This document shows, in pieces, positions 27,669 to 37,174 of a stretch of DNA of 64,000 nt. The stretch is from Bacteroidales bacterium (lineage in GTDB: Bacteria; Bacteroidota; Bacteroidia; Bacteroidales; P3). The notes under the pieces are model-generated. The model saw nothing but the letters and a program-made list of their open reading frames with translations. It did not search any database and was not told the DNA's origin. The position numbers were made by a program, and so were the translations under genes. Position 1 is the first letter of the stretch. Each line of letters begins with the position of its first letter. The stretch lies in contig JAGBOF010000010.1 in assembly GCA_017633985.1 (NCBI GenBank), positions 62,001 to 126,000 on the forward strand, in the 5' to 3' direction.

Positions 27669-28366
27669 ATTTTAGATTTTTTTCTCCACAAAAGGACTAA
27701 AAACAGTCCTGCCAATGCTCCTCCCAAGTGTGCAAAATGGGCTACACCGTCAGATGTGGTAAACACTCCGTTGAATAATTCTATCAAACAGTAGCCTATT
27801 ACAAACCATTTGGTCTTAATAGGAACGAGGAAGTATAAATAAATATATTCGTTGGGGAACATCATGCCGAAAGCCAGCAAAAGACCGAAACAAATACCCG
27901 AAGCACCTATCGTATTGAGCTGATTAAGGAACGCAGACTTTGAAACAATCATGCTTCCGTTGAGATTAACCGTTTGATAATCCCCCAAAATCAAGTCTTT
28001 ATACATAAAAAAGTATGTCAACTCCTGCATTAATGCCGCACCGAGGGCAGTTACCAAACAATAAAGCAAAAAACGTTTACTGCCCCATATATTTTCTATC
28101 GTATAACCGAACATCTACACGGCAAACATATTGAAAAACAGATGCGAAAAGCTGCCGTGGAAGAACGCATAGGTTATTAATTGCCAGATATGGAACTTTT
28201 CGGAAGCAAAAACATGCAAACCGAAAGCCGAAGTCAAATCAATACCCCTTAATTGCAGCACTACGGTTAAGAAATATAACAAGACATTGATTATTAGCAG
28301 ATTCTTACATATCGGAGGTAAGATATTAAATTTTTGCGGTGCGTAATTATAGTTATCCGAATACAT
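27665..28366 (-). pseudogene. rhomboid-family intramembrane serine protease interrupted by in-frame TAG
   Basis: Two adjacent frames read in the same phase: 28366-28115 (83 aa, ending FFNMFAV) and 28114-27665 (149 aa, starting MFGYTIENIWG). Only a TAG codon at 28115-28117 separates them, where relatives commonly have Trp (TGG). Together they give a full rhomboid of 233 codons: HGSFSHLFFNM in the first part, catalytic Ser in GASGICFG and His in HFAHLGGA in the second. TAG is used as a normal stop elsewhere (for example at 15971). The stop is directly followed by ATG, so a two-piece protein by reinitiation is possible. Mutation or sequence error are the simplest explanations. Confidence 0.8.
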
Positions 28367-28587
28367 ATTATTTCACATTTATGATTTAAGATTGCAAAGA
28401 TAAATAATTTTTTTGTAATAACTTACCATTTGCAAATCCTCATGATGTAAAAAAATAAATTTTTAATAATTTCTCACTGAAATCTTAAATAATTACGCAT
28501 AAAAATGCTATTTTTTAGCGTGAAAAATACAGAAAAAAGCGTGAATTTTTAGGCTTTTGTATGTATTTAATTTGCAAATTGTTACAA

Positions 28588-28708
28588 CAAGACGCCGTTT
28601 GGTGAAAATAATCAGGCTGATTAAAAAATTTTTATCGCTGATTATTTTATTTTTATCGCTGATTAATTTATTAAAACGCCGTATTAATTTCGAAAGAAGG
28701 CGTTATTT
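28588..28708. repeat. 21-bp array A6 (six units)
   Basis: Cores CGCCGT (28593), AGGCTG (28614), TCGCTG (28635), TCGCTG (28656), CGCCGT (28677) and AGGCGT (28698), each exactly 21 bp apart. Lies in the 383-bp spacer between the end of dnaX and the start of the rhomboid gene. The rest of that spacer (28367-28587) is A/T-rich with no gene seen. Unit order resembles array A8. Confidence 0.9.
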
Positions 28709-28749
28709 TTTACCGAACCGATAAGATGAAAAATTTTTAAGCAAAAGTA

Positions 28750-30545
28750 TTAGTATTTTATGTCGCATTTAAAGTTTTCTTTCAGCGTCTCAATGGCAGG
28801 GGAAGACTCCATAATGAATTTAAACTTATCAATAGGGGAGTAAAGCATTTTCTTCATTCCGTCAGGATTGACGGTAAAGATTTCAAGCTTCATGTGCGGA
28901 TAATGGTTTCGCTGCATGATAAACTGTGTCAATTCTTTGCGTATGTTGTCAATGCAATCCTTTTGCTCCTGCGTTTGGACAAAAATTTGAGCCAGGAACG
29001 CTTCGTCTTTATAAGGTTTTATCTCCGCCTGTGTCAATGCGATATTCAAGTTAATCAACTGTTGGTTTCTGTCACCTGCATCGGGTATAGGATTTTCCTG
29101 CATTCCGCCCTCTCCGTCAGGCATTGATACGGAATAATCCTCCGCATCCTCCGTATCGGGAATGTCTTTAATCTGCTTACGTACGCTTTCCGTGTAAATT
29201 TTAATGCTTTTGCGGACATCATCCATCGAGAAAACGACAGCCTTTTCGGGTTTCAGGCTTTCATTACGCAATCTTGTTGCATTGGATAGATTTATTGCAA
29301 AAGGAGATTGGAATTCCGCTGCTTTTTGCAGTTGAATCTCCGGTTTTTGTTCACTTACGGAGTTTTTTTTTCAGCCGTTGGTTGTATTGGCTGCGCAGGC
29401 TGTTGCACTGAAGGTATGGTTTGCTGCGGTTTCGGGGCAATCTTGTTCATTATATTGCACATTTTCATCAGCATCAACTCAACGCAAAGCCGTTTATTGC
29501 CTGCTCCTTTGTATTCCATGGCGGATGTGTTGGCAAAATCCAAACTTCGAAGAAGGAAAAGCATAGGTGTGCGGGCGCATTGGTCGAAATATCTTTTCTT
29601 TATATTGTCCGAAACGTTCAAAAGGCCTATTGTCTTGGCGTCTTTGCCCACAAGAAGATTGCGTAAATGGTTACTCAATCCGTCAATAAATATGTCGCCT
29701 TGGAAACCTTTGGATAAAACTTCGTCAAAAAGCATAAGAGCCGACGGAATATCGGTCTGAAGCATGTGATCTACGAATCTGAAGAAATAATCATAGTCAA
29801 GAATGTTCAAAGATTCGACAACTTCTTTGTAAGTTAGGTTGCCGTTGGTAAAAGATACCATAAGGTCAAACATACTCAAGGCATCCCTTAATCCTCCGTC
29901 CGCTTTCTCGGCGATAATATCCAATGCGTCTTTTTCAAACTGTATGTTCTCCTGATTGCAGATGTATTCCAGATGATCGGATATGTCTTTTACAGTGATA
30001 CGGCGGAAATCAAATATTTGGCAACGTGAAAGTATTGTCGGTAAAATCTTATGTTTTTCGGTTGTTGCGAGTATGAATTTTACGTATGCGGGTGGTTCTT
30101 CAAGTGTTTTCAGGAATGCGTTGAACGCCGCTTGTGAAAGCATGTGTACTTCGTCTATAATATAAACTTTGTACTTACCGTTCATCGGCGGAACATTGAT
30201 TTGCTTAATCAACTCCCTCATATCTTCAACGGAGTTGTTACTTGCAGCATCCAATTCAATGATGTTCAACGATGCGCCGCTGTTAAACGAGGTACAACTT
30301 ACGCATTCATTGCAAGCTTCCGTATCTTCGGTTATATTTGTACAATTGATTGTTTTGGCCAGAATACGTGCGCAGGTAGTTTTACCGACACCTCTTGGAC
30401 CGCAAAATAAGAATGCTTGGGCTAATTGGTTTGACGCAATGGCGTTTTGCAGGGTGGAAGTGATATGTTTTTGTCCCACTACACTTTGAAACGTTGCGGG
30501 ACGGTATTTACGTGCAGATACTATGTAAGAAGGATTTACTGACAT
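28750..30545 (-). CDS. dnaX: DNA polymerase III gamma/tau subunit, full length needs a -1 frameshift
   Basis: Clamp-loader ATPase. Frame 0 (30545-29355, 396 aa) has Walker A GPRGVGKT at residues 49-56, a Cys cluster (CNECVSC) and the SRC box (LSRCQIFDFRRI), then a P/Q-rich linker, and stops two codons after an A9 run (T9 on the plus strand, 29363-29371). Slipping by -1 on A9 opens a frame that continues without stop to 28750, giving about 598 aa; its end (SPAIETLKENFKCDI) resembles the tau C-terminus of Bacteroidota DnaX. In Thermus an A9 run and in E. coli an A-rich heptamer produce tau plus gamma. The same could hold here; an indel or sequencing error is the alternative. The start overlaps rpoD by 10 bp. 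Confidence 0.88.
29363..29371 (-). promoter_or_regulatory. A9 slippery run in dnaX
   Basis: Nine consecutive A residues in the mRNA (codons GAA AAA AAA A), followed by ACT CCG TAA in frame 0 and an open -1 frame. It suits either ribosomal -1 slippage or transcriptional slippage. Confidence 0.6.
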
Positions 30546-31402
30546 AAGTACTTGGTCAATTTCTGCGTCTTTTCGTTCTTTCTCAATCTGGTAAGGGCAC
30601 GTTCTTTGATTTTGCGGACTCTTTCCCTTGTTATATTGTTTCTTTCCGCAATCTCATCAAGCGTAAGGCTGCGCTGATGTCCCAATCCGAAATATTGATA
30701 CAATATACCGCGTTCCATATCATTCAATGAAGACAACACATCAGCTATATCATCAGTCAAAGATTCCTTCATGACGATATCATCCGTATCGGCGACACTG
30801 TCTTGTTCGATTGTGTCTATCATAGTCATTTCTTCATCCTGTAACAACGGGGCATCGACACTCAAAGTATTGGAACCTGCAATAACCGTTTCCATAAGTT
30901 TTTCTTTCGGAACGTCCAAAGCATCCGCTATTTCTTCATCCGAAGGCGGTCTTTCATATTTTTGTTCCAATCTTGCGCGTTCTTTTTTGACTTTGTTAAG
31001 CATTCCGACCTGATGAAGCGGCAATCTTACCATTCTGCTTTGCTCGGCAATTGCCTGAAGTATGCTTTGTCTTATCCACCACACAGCAAAAGAAATGAAT
31101 TTAAACCCTCTTGTTTCATCAAATCTTTCAGCTGCTTTGATAAGTCCCAAATTCCCTTCGTTAATCAAGTCCTGTAAAGGTAATCCTTGGTTTTGATATT
31201 GCTTTGCGACCGAGACAACAAAACGTAAATTACTCTTAACTAATTTCTTTAAAGCAATTTTGTCGCCGTTTTTAATCCGTTGGGCCAAAATTACTTCTTC
31301 GTCCGCAGTAATCAACGGTTCTTTACTTATATCTTGAAGATATTGATAAAGAGAGTTATCGTTTCTGTTAGTTATAGACTTTGTTATCTTAAGTTGTCGC
31401 AT
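30536..31402 (-). CDS. rpoD: primary RNA polymerase sigma factor (Bacteroidota RpoD type)
   Basis: Housekeeping sigma-70 of 288 aa, the short form typical of Bacteroidota, lacking the long region 1.1 and the non-conserved insert. Region 1.2 (LYQYLQDISKEPLITADEE), region 2 (NLRFVVSVAKQYQNQGLPL, FKFISFAVWWIRQSI), region 3 and region 4 (DEIAERNNITRERVRKIKER) are all present. It should recognise the TAnnTTTG promoters seen across this window. Its own promoter shows the same elements at 31424-31456. dnaX overlaps its end by 10 bp. Confidence 0.97.
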   Translation of the reverse strand: MRQLKITKSITNRNDNSLYQYLQDISKEPLITADEEVILAQRIKNGDKIALKKLVKSNLRFVVSVAKQYQNQGLPLQDLINEGNLGLIKAAERFDETRGFKFISFAVWWIRQSILQAIAEQSRMVRLPLHQVGMLNKVKKERARLEQKYERPPSDEEIADALDVPKEKLMETVIAGSNTLSVDAPLLQDEEMTMIDTIEQDSVADTDDIVMKESLTDDIADVLSSLNDMERGILYQYFGLGHQRSLTLDEIAERNNITRERVRKIKERALTRLRKNEKTQKLTKYLCQ

Positions 31403-31423
31403 ACAATTAAAAATTTTATCGGT

Positions 31424-31456
31424 GCAAAATTAGAAATTATTGCCAGAGTACGCAAA
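31424..31456 (-). promoter_or_regulatory. rpoD promoter
   Basis: Minus-strand TTTG (31453-31456) and TAATTTTGC (31424-31432), about 20 bp apart. Fits autoregulation by the primary sigma factor. Confidence 0.65.
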
Positions 31457-31546
31457 TAATACCATACAAAGTTTTCAACCGTTAATTGTTGATTACTGTC
31501 AGGTCTTGTGTTTACTTTAAGCAGAACAGGTTAAAATCCAAATCTC

Positions 31547-31588
31547 TACCCATATATTATACGGAATGATTACCGTAATATATGGGTA
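31547..31588. other. strong stem-loop between lipoprotein gene and rpoD promoter
   Basis: TACCCATATATTA (31547-31559) and TAATATATGGGTA (31576-31588) are perfect 13-bp complements, extended inside by CGG/CCG. On the plus strand it is followed by a T-rich run (31595-31601). Possible terminator or insulator between rpoD and the small lipoprotein gene; role not certain. Confidence 0.55.
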
Positions 31589-31622
31589 AGGCGGATTTTT
31601 TGTAATTGTCAGAGAAAACTAA

Positions 31623-31880
31623 TTATTTCTCAACACAGTCGATTCTTGCGACATAATTAGCCAAGTTGCCAAGATTTAAATCAGCAATGGTTATGTCTGC
31701 GCAGTTTCCTTTAAAGTCGTTGACTTCTGTTGTGTTGCCGCCTATTGTTGCTACACCGTCTTGGTAGGTAAGTGTACAAACACAGTTTTTGCCGTCGTCG
31801 TCATCTCCGCAAGATACAAAGGTTAATGTTCCTGCTGTTAAAAGCATTGCGAAAAGCAATTTTTTGAAATTCTTATTCAT
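31623..31880 (-). CDS. small lipoprotein, unknown function
   Basis: An 85-aa protein with signal peptide and lipobox FVSC (Cys near residue 25), followed by the acidic run GDDDDGK that is typical of surface-exposed Bacteroidota lipoproteins. The mature part has three further Cys residues and no domain I recognise. It lies downstream of rpoD's hairpin and upstream of array A7. Confidence 0.7.
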   Translation of the reverse strand: MNKNFKKLLFAMLLTAGTLTFVSCGDDDDGKNCVCTLTYQDGVATIGGNTTEVNDFKGNCADITIADLNLGNLANYVARIDCVEK

Positions 31881-31920
31881 TTTTGTAATGGTATTAGTTT
31901 ATAAATTTATTTGTTTAAAT

Positions 31921-31995
31921 TAAAACGGCGTTTTATTTTATTAAACAGACGTAATAATTTTTTAAAACGCCGTTTTAATATTTTTTTACAGCTTT
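31921..31995. repeat. 21-bp array A7
   Basis: Cores CGGCGT (31926), AGACGT (31947) and CGCCGT (31968) at exact 21-bp spacing, with a weak fourth (CAGCTT, 31989). Lies between the small lipoprotein gene and the end of the acyl-CoA dehydrogenase gene. Confidence 0.8.
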
Positions 31996-32000
31996 ATTTT

Positions 32001-33716
32001 TTACTCGCTTAATTTCTTGTATTCTTCCAAATCCTCCTCGCTGAAATTGTCTATAAATGCCTTTCTCTCATTTATCTTTTCCCATGCATGCTTTACGAAC
32101 AATTTAGCTGAAGGTAAGAACATTTCATCTCTGTTAGCATCTATAATCAACAAGTGTGCCATAATCAAATAGCCTGCAATCTCCACCAAACGGCGGGAAT
32201 TGAATTCATGAGCTTCACTTGTAGATCCGAAAGCGTTAATCTTCTCAACGCATTTTTCAAAATCTTCTCTCAAGGAAATAAGAGTGTTTCTCATTCCTGT
32301 AAATTCAGGTTTTACTTCCATTGATTCGTATTCTTTGATACGTGCAAGGTAACCTCCCTGAACGACACCGCGTATTGCAGCCACAACCTGCAACTGCGAG
32401 GTTCCTTCATATATGGTTAAAATTCTCGCATCTCGGTAAAACCTCTCACAAGGATAATCTTTCATAAATCCCGAGCCGCCGTAAACCTGTATGCAGTCAT
32501 AAGTGTTTTGGTTTGCGTATTCCGAAGCGAACATCTTGACAAGAGGAGTGAACATATCGGCTAAACGCGAATATTTCTTGGCAATTTGTTTTTCTTCCGC
32601 CTCAAGTTTTCTTTCTCTTGCTATGTCTTCGTAGATTTTGTACATATCTACGCAACGTGCGGTTTCGTATAACAATGCTCTTGTGGCATCGGTTTTTGCT
32701 CTCATAATTGAAAGCATTTCTTTTACCTGGAAGAAATTGATTACAGGCTTACCGAATTGTTCTCTTTCTTTAGCATATTGAAGCGCCTGGCGGTATGCAG
32801 CTTCCGACAAACCCACCGATTGTGCGGCAACACCCAAACGTGCTCCGTTCATCAATGACATGGTGTATTTTATCAATCCCAACTTTCTTTCACCTACCAA
32901 ATAAGCTTTGGCATCAGTGAATACAAGTTCGGCAGTAGGGGAGCCGTGGATACCTAATTTGTTTTCGGTACGGCGGATAGTAACACCTCCGTCACGACGG
33001 TCGTGTATGAAATAAGAAAGTCCTCTTCCGTCGGTCGTTCCTTCCTCACTGCGGGCTAAAACCAATTTTATATCGGCGTCACCATTAGTTATAAAACGCT
33101 TAACTCCGTTCAAAACCCAGCAATTTTGCTTTTCGTCAAACGTAGCTTTCAATCTAACAGACTGAAGATCGCTTCCGGCGTCAGGTTCGGTCAAATCCAT
33201 TGAACAAGTATAGCCTTTATTAATTAAAGGTAAGTAAGTATTTTTTTGTTCATCGTCTCCGAACTCGTAAATAGTCTCTGCACAATCCTGCAATCCCCAA
33301 ATATTTCCGAAACTGCAGTCTCCGCGTGATACAACCTCGGCTGCCATAACGTAAGGTACGTAAGGGAAATTCAGACCTGCATATTTACGCGGCAAAGACA
33401 GTCCGTAAACTCCCGCATCCGTCAAAGCTTTGTGGTTTTCGTATGTTCCGTCGGCGTAAATTATCGCATTGTTTTCTATTCTTACGCCTTGACTGTCCAC
33501 ACTTTCGGCATTTACGTCCAAAACATCACCGCTTATTTCACCTATAAGCGACAACACTCTGTCGTAAGAATCCTTTGCGTCCTCAACATCTTTAGGTGCG
33601 TAGTCATATTCGCCGTAATCTTTGAAATTTCTTTCTTTCAGTTTAATGATTTCATCCATTAAAGGATTGTCTAATTGAAATCTTAAAGCCTTATTGTCAT
33701 CAAAAAAATTAGCCAT
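32001..33716 (-). CDS. acyl-CoA dehydrogenase
   Basis: FAD enzyme that oxidises acyl-CoA to enoyl-CoA and passes electrons to ETF. The 571-aa protein is longer than the usual 380 aa, with a C-terminal extension seen in a Bacteroidota subgroup. Visible motifs: CSMDLTEPDAGSD (FAD/substrate region), QVYGGSGFMKDYPCERFYRD and TIYEGTSQLQ, whose Glu is the likely catalytic base. It lies 22 bp after etfA, in the operon etfB-etfA-acyl-CoA dehydrogenase, which explains electron flow within one unit. Substrate chain length unknown. Confidence 0.93.
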   Translation of the reverse strand: MANFFDDNKALRFQLDNPLMDEIIKLKERNFKDYGEYDYAPKDVEDAKDSYDRVLSLIGEISGDVLDVNAESVDSQGVRIENNAIIYADGTYENHKALTDAGVYGLSLPRKYAGLNFPYVPYVMAAEVVSRGDCSFGNIWGLQDCAETIYEFGDDEQKNTYLPLINKGYTCSMDLTEPDAGSDLQSVRLKATFDEKQNCWVLNGVKRFITNGDADIKLVLARSEEGTTDGRGLSYFIHDRRDGGVTIRRTENKLGIHGSPTAELVFTDAKAYLVGERKLGLIKYTMSLMNGARLGVAAQSVGLSEAAYRQALQYAKEREQFGKPVINFFQVKEMLSIMRAKTDATRALLYETARCVDMYKIYEDIARERKLEAEEKQIAKKYSRLADMFTPLVKMFASEYANQNTYDCIQVYGGSGFMKDYPCERFYRDARILTIYEGTSQLQVVAAIRGVVQGGYLARIKEYESMEVKPEFTGMRNTLISLREDFEKCVEKINAFGSTSEAHEFNSRRLVEIAGYLIMAHLLIIDANRDEMFLPSAKLFVKHAWEKINERKAFIDNFSEEDLEEYKKLSE

Positions 33717-33738
33717 GATATTTATATTCTTTAATGGA

Positions 33739-34764
33739 TTATTTACTGTTCTTTTTGTAATATTCTATCAATTTAGGAACAACTTCAAACGCATCGCCTA
33801 TAATTGTATAATCGGCAATTGAGTTAAGCGGTGCATTAGGATCGGTGTTTATAGATATTATCTTGGAAGATTGGTCCATTCCTGCACGGTGCTGAACCGC
33901 TCCCGAAACGCCGCAGCCTATATAAAGCTTTGGACGTACGGTTACACCAGTTTGTCCTATCTGTCTTTCGTGTTCAGCTAAACCTCCGTCAACTGCTGCA
34001 CGGGTTGCACCCACTTCCGCACCCAAGGTATCTGCTAATTGCTGTAACAATTTGAAGCCTTCAGGTTTGGAGTTCATACCGTAACCTCCGCAAACAATGA
34101 TTTGTGCTCCTTTTATATTAACTTTCTGCGCTTCTATCTCACGGGAAAGAATTTCTATGCAAAAATCACTGTCTTTTACATAATTCTTAACAGGTATTCT
34201 GGAGAATTCGCCCGAATAATTCTTGTCGTAAATTTCTTTTTTCATAACTCCCTCACGTACCGTTGCCATTTGCGGACGGGTATCAGGGTTTACGATTGTT
34301 GCTATAATGTTTCCTCCGAATGCAGGACGGATTTGATACAACAAATTGTCAATTACACGGTTGTTTTTCTTGTCTTCGTATTCTCCTATCTCCAAAGAAG
34401 TGCAGTCTGCCGTCAATCCGCAACGCAGATACGATGCAACTCTCGGTGCCAAATCCCTTCCGACTGAAGTAGCTCCGAAAAGACAAATCTGCGGTTTCTT
34501 TTCTTCAATCAATTTAGTAACTATGCTAAAATGCGGAAGCGTTTGATAAGGGAACAATCTCTCATCCTCTGCATAATTAATCACATCAACGCCGTAAGGA
34601 TACAAAGTGCTTTCCAAATCCTTTACTTCATGTCCGCAAACAATTGCTTCAACTTTTACATTAAGTTTGTCAGCCAATTTTCTTGCCTTTGAAATAAGTT
34701 CTAACGATACGTCGGCAATATAATTTTCCTCCGTAATTTCGCAATACACAAATATATTATCCAT
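33739..34764 (-). CDS. etfA: electron transfer flavoprotein alpha subunit
   Basis: Carries the FAD that accepts electrons from the acyl-CoA dehydrogenase. The 341-aa protein has the ETF alpha C-terminal FAD domain: GATRAAVDGGLAEHERQIGQTG, LYIGCGVSGAVQHRAGM and IISINTDPNAPLNSIADY. The gene starts 5 bp after etfB ends and precedes the dehydrogenase. Confidence 0.96.
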   Translation of the reverse strand: MDNIFVYCEITEENYIADVSLELISKARKLADKLNVKVEAIVCGHEVKDLESTLYPYGVDVINYAEDERLFPYQTLPHFSIVTKLIEEKKPQICLFGATSVGRDLAPRVASYLRCGLTADCTSLEIGEYEDKKNNRVIDNLLYQIRPAFGGNIIATIVNPDTRPQMATVREGVMKKEIYDKNYSGEFSRIPVKNYVKDSDFCIEILSREIEAQKVNIKGAQIIVCGGYGMNSKPEGFKLLQQLADTLGAEVGATRAAVDGGLAEHERQIGQTGVTVRPKLYIGCGVSGAVQHRAGMDQSSKIISINTDPNAPLNSIADYTIIGDAFEVVPKLIEYYKKNSK

Positions 34765-34769
34765 AACTC

Positions 34770-35573
34770 TTATCCTATTATATGTGCGTTAATAAGTTCT
34801 TTTACCAGATTATCAATTCCCGTATCGGTAGGTTCCACCTGAACGTTGTCTTTATGTGTCAAAACCACGCTGTCTATCTTTTTAACCTTCGTAGGCGAGC
34901 CCGTAAGTCCCAAACGCTGGTCTTCGGCTTGAATATCCGCAGCATTCCATACTTTAATATCGGCATTTTTGTAGGCCATCAACCGTTTAGCGTTATAAAA
35001 GCGGGCTTTAGGTGCCGACGAATGCACGGTGATAAGTACGGGATACGCAGCCTTGACGGTTTCAACACCTCTTTCCAAACGTCTTTTGATTGTAATGTTC
35101 TTATCATTTATATCAATCAGTTCTTCGGCGTATGTAATTTGCGGGAACTCCAATTTCTCGGCTGTTTGAGGTCCTACCTGTGCGGTATCTCCGTCAATAG
35201 CCTGACGGCCGCCGAAAACGATATCGACTTTTCCCAATTTCTTAACTGCCTGTGATATTGCGTATGAAGTGGCAAGCGTATCACTGCCTCCTAATTTTCT
35301 GTCAGAAACGACGATTCCCTCGTCAGCCCCGCGGAACATAGCATCGCGTATAACTTCTGCAGCTCTTTCCGGACCCATCGTAACAACGGTAATATGTGTA
35401 TCTTTTATTTTGTCTTTGATAGCCAAAGCCATTTCCAAAGCATTCAAATCCTCAGGATTGAATATAGCGGGAAGGGCTTGTCTGTTTACCGTACCTTCCG
35501 CAGTCATGGCATCCTTACCGACATTTCTTGTGTCAGGAACTTGTTTTGCCAATACAACTATTTTCAAACTCAT
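34770..35573 (-). CDS. etfB: electron transfer flavoprotein beta subunit
   Basis: Partner of EtfA. The 267-aa protein has the family patterns IVVLAKQVPDTRNV at the N-terminus, FNPEDLNALEMALAIKD, VVTMGPERAAEVIRDAMFRGADEG and FGGRQAIDGDTAQVGPQTAE. It is the first gene of the operon, and its promoter -7 box lies at 35625-35633. Confidence 0.96.
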   Translation of the reverse strand: MSLKIVVLAKQVPDTRNVGKDAMTAEGTVNRQALPAIFNPEDLNALEMALAIKDKIKDTHITVVTMGPERAAEVIRDAMFRGADEGIVVSDRKLGGSDTLATSYAISQAVKKLGKVDIVFGGRQAIDGDTAQVGPQTAEKLEFPQITYAEELIDINDKNITIKRRLERGVETVKAAYPVLITVHSSAPKARFYNAKRLMAYKNADIKVWNAADIQAEDQRLGLTGSPTKVKKIDSVVLTHKDNVQVEPTDTGIDNLVKELINAHIIG

Positions 35574-35624
35574 TATATTCTTTTTTTAGTTTGTAAAAAT
35601 ATTTACTAAACACTTTTTAAGAAT

Positions 35625-35633
35625 GCAAAATTA
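35625..35633 (-). promoter_or_regulatory. etfB promoter -7 box
   Basis: Minus-strand TAATTTTGC about 50 bp before the etfB ATG; array A8 lies upstream of it, outside the predicted transcript. Confidence 0.6.
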
Positions 35634-35795
35634 ATAAATTTTTTCAATACTGCGTCCGATTTTCAAAAATAATGCACTATTTATATTTTTTAAAAAGTGG
35701 TTTACAGGAATGTAACAAATGAAAAAATCAGCCTTGAGGGTGTTTTCGCAAAGAGTTTTTGCAAAATATTTTTACAATAAATTACCGCGAAAAAA

Positions 35796-35895
35796 TAAGA
35801 CGGCGTTAAAAAAAAATAATCAGCCTGATTAAAAAATTTTTATCGCTGATTAATTTCTTAAAACGCCGTTTTAATTTTTTTTAACGCCGTCTTTT
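35796..35895. repeat. 21-bp array A8 (five units)
   Basis: Cores CGGCGT (35801), AGCCTG (35822), TCGCTG (35843), CGCCGT (35864) and CGCCGT (35885), all exactly 21 bp apart. Lies in the 348-bp spacer between the etfB promoter and the end of the glycosyltransferase gene. The rest of the spacer holds nothing else recognised. Confidence 0.9.
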
Positions 35896-35921
35896 TTTAT
35901 TTAAAAACAGACTTTGATAAA

Positions 35922-37097
35922 TTACTGTGCTATAACGGATTGGTAAAGTGCGGAAATTTTGTCTGCAATATGCGTATCGGAGAATTTTTTTATGTATTCT
36001 TTGCTTTTGTTTACCGCAGTCAAACGTTTGTCTTTACTGTTTAACAGCATGTTTATCATATCTGCCGCATCTTTTACATCAAAAGGATCAATGTAAAAGG
36101 AATATTCTCCGCCTGCTTCCTCCAAACACGAACCTTTTGCGGCAATTACGGGCAGATTATTGGCAATTGCTTCGATTACGGGGATGCCGAAACCCTCGTA
36201 AAGCGAAGGATAGACGAATATCTCGGCAAGCGAATAAACGGTTTTCAGTTCTTCGTTTGATACATTATTATATATATGTACTCTTTCATGCAGATTATGA
36301 CTGTTTACATAATCAATAACCTTTCTTGTATACGCAGTGTTTTTGCCGACAATCACCAAATGAACGTCATCACTTACTTCCTCCATGGCTTTTACGCATA
36401 ACAAAATGTTTTTACGGCTTTCCACCGTACCGACACTAAGAATAAATCTGTCGGGAAGCGACAACCGCCGTTTAATCTCCGCTTTCTTTTCTTCACTTAC
36501 GGGATTGTCGAAAATTTTATTGTAACTTTGGTAAATGACTTGTATTTTGTCTTCGCTAACCAACGGTTTTATGCCTTTAGTATTGCCAAAACGCAAAATA
36601 TCACGTTTGGTACATTCGCTGATTGCGATAATTTTGTCAGCCTCTTTCAGCGCCGAGAAAAATTTCTGCTTATATATCCAAACGTCAATGGGATTGTAAA
36701 ATTCGGGATGCACAAAGAAAATCAGATCATGGATGGTTACCACACTTTTAATGCCACTGGCTTTGATACCGTGCGGCAATTGTCCGCTCAAACCGTGGAA
36801 TATATCCACCTTATCACGTATCAAATCCTTGACAATACCTTTCTCCCGCCACAAATCACGCAGAAGTTTCATCTTATATTGTTTCGGGTAGACGAATTGC
36901 AGATTTGTGTCCTTATTTATTTGACTTACCAGATTTTCTTTGCCTTTGTCGGGAGCGTAAAGTAAGAATGAAAAATCGTTACCGCTATTTGTTTTTGTAA
37001 GATCGTTGATTAACGTACGGGCATATGAACCCAAACCCGTGGCGTTGCTTACCGCCCGTTTGGCATCCAGTCCCACTGTTATTTTATGCTCCCTCAT
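35922..37097 (-). CDS. glycosyltransferase, GT4 type
   Basis: A 391-aa GT-B fold enzyme. The C-terminal nucleotide-sugar domain has the GT4 E-x7-E pattern in YPSLYEGFGIPVIEAIANNLPV, preceded by LSVGTVESRKNI. The N-terminal part has the GSYARTLINDL pattern of mannosyltransferase-like members. The acceptor is unknown; a surface polysaccharide is likely. It lies after ilvE on the same strand, separated by a terminator. Confidence 0.9.
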   Translation of the reverse strand: MREHKITVGLDAKRAVSNATGLGSYARTLINDLTKTNSGNDFSFLLYAPDKGKENLVSQINKDTNLQFVYPKQYKMKLLRDLWREKGIVKDLIRDKVDIFHGLSGQLPHGIKASGIKSVVTIHDLIFFVHPEFYNPIDVWIYKQKFFSALKEADKIIAISECTKRDILRFGNTKGIKPLVSEDKIQVIYQSYNKIFDNPVSEEKKAEIKRRLSLPDRFILSVGTVESRKNILLCVKAMEEVSDDVHLVIVGKNTAYTRKVIDYVNSHNLHERVHIYNNVSNEELKTVYSLAEIFVYPSLYEGFGIPVIEAIANNLPVIAAKGSCLEEAGGEYSFYIDPFDVKDAADMINMLLNSKDKRLTAVNKSKEYIKKFSDTHIADKISALYQSVIAQ

Positions 37098-37103
37098 ACA
37101 AAT

Positions 37104-37147
37104 AAAAAGGCAGAAATTCCTATCCTTTCAGGATGAAATTTCCGCCC
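37104..37147 (-). terminator. ilvE terminator
   Basis: Minus-strand GGCGGAAATTT and GAATTTCTGCC form a stem with an inner TCCT/AGGA helix, followed by TTTTTATTT. It lies between ilvE and the glycosyltransferase gene. Confidence 0.7.
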
Positions 37148-37174
37148 GATGTTTAAAAAATTTTGTTAAAGTGA

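Noticed and set aside
28115..28117. Reassignment of TAG to an amino acid
   Set aside because: Other clear genes in the window end with TAG at the expected length (for example the exonuclease ending at 15971).
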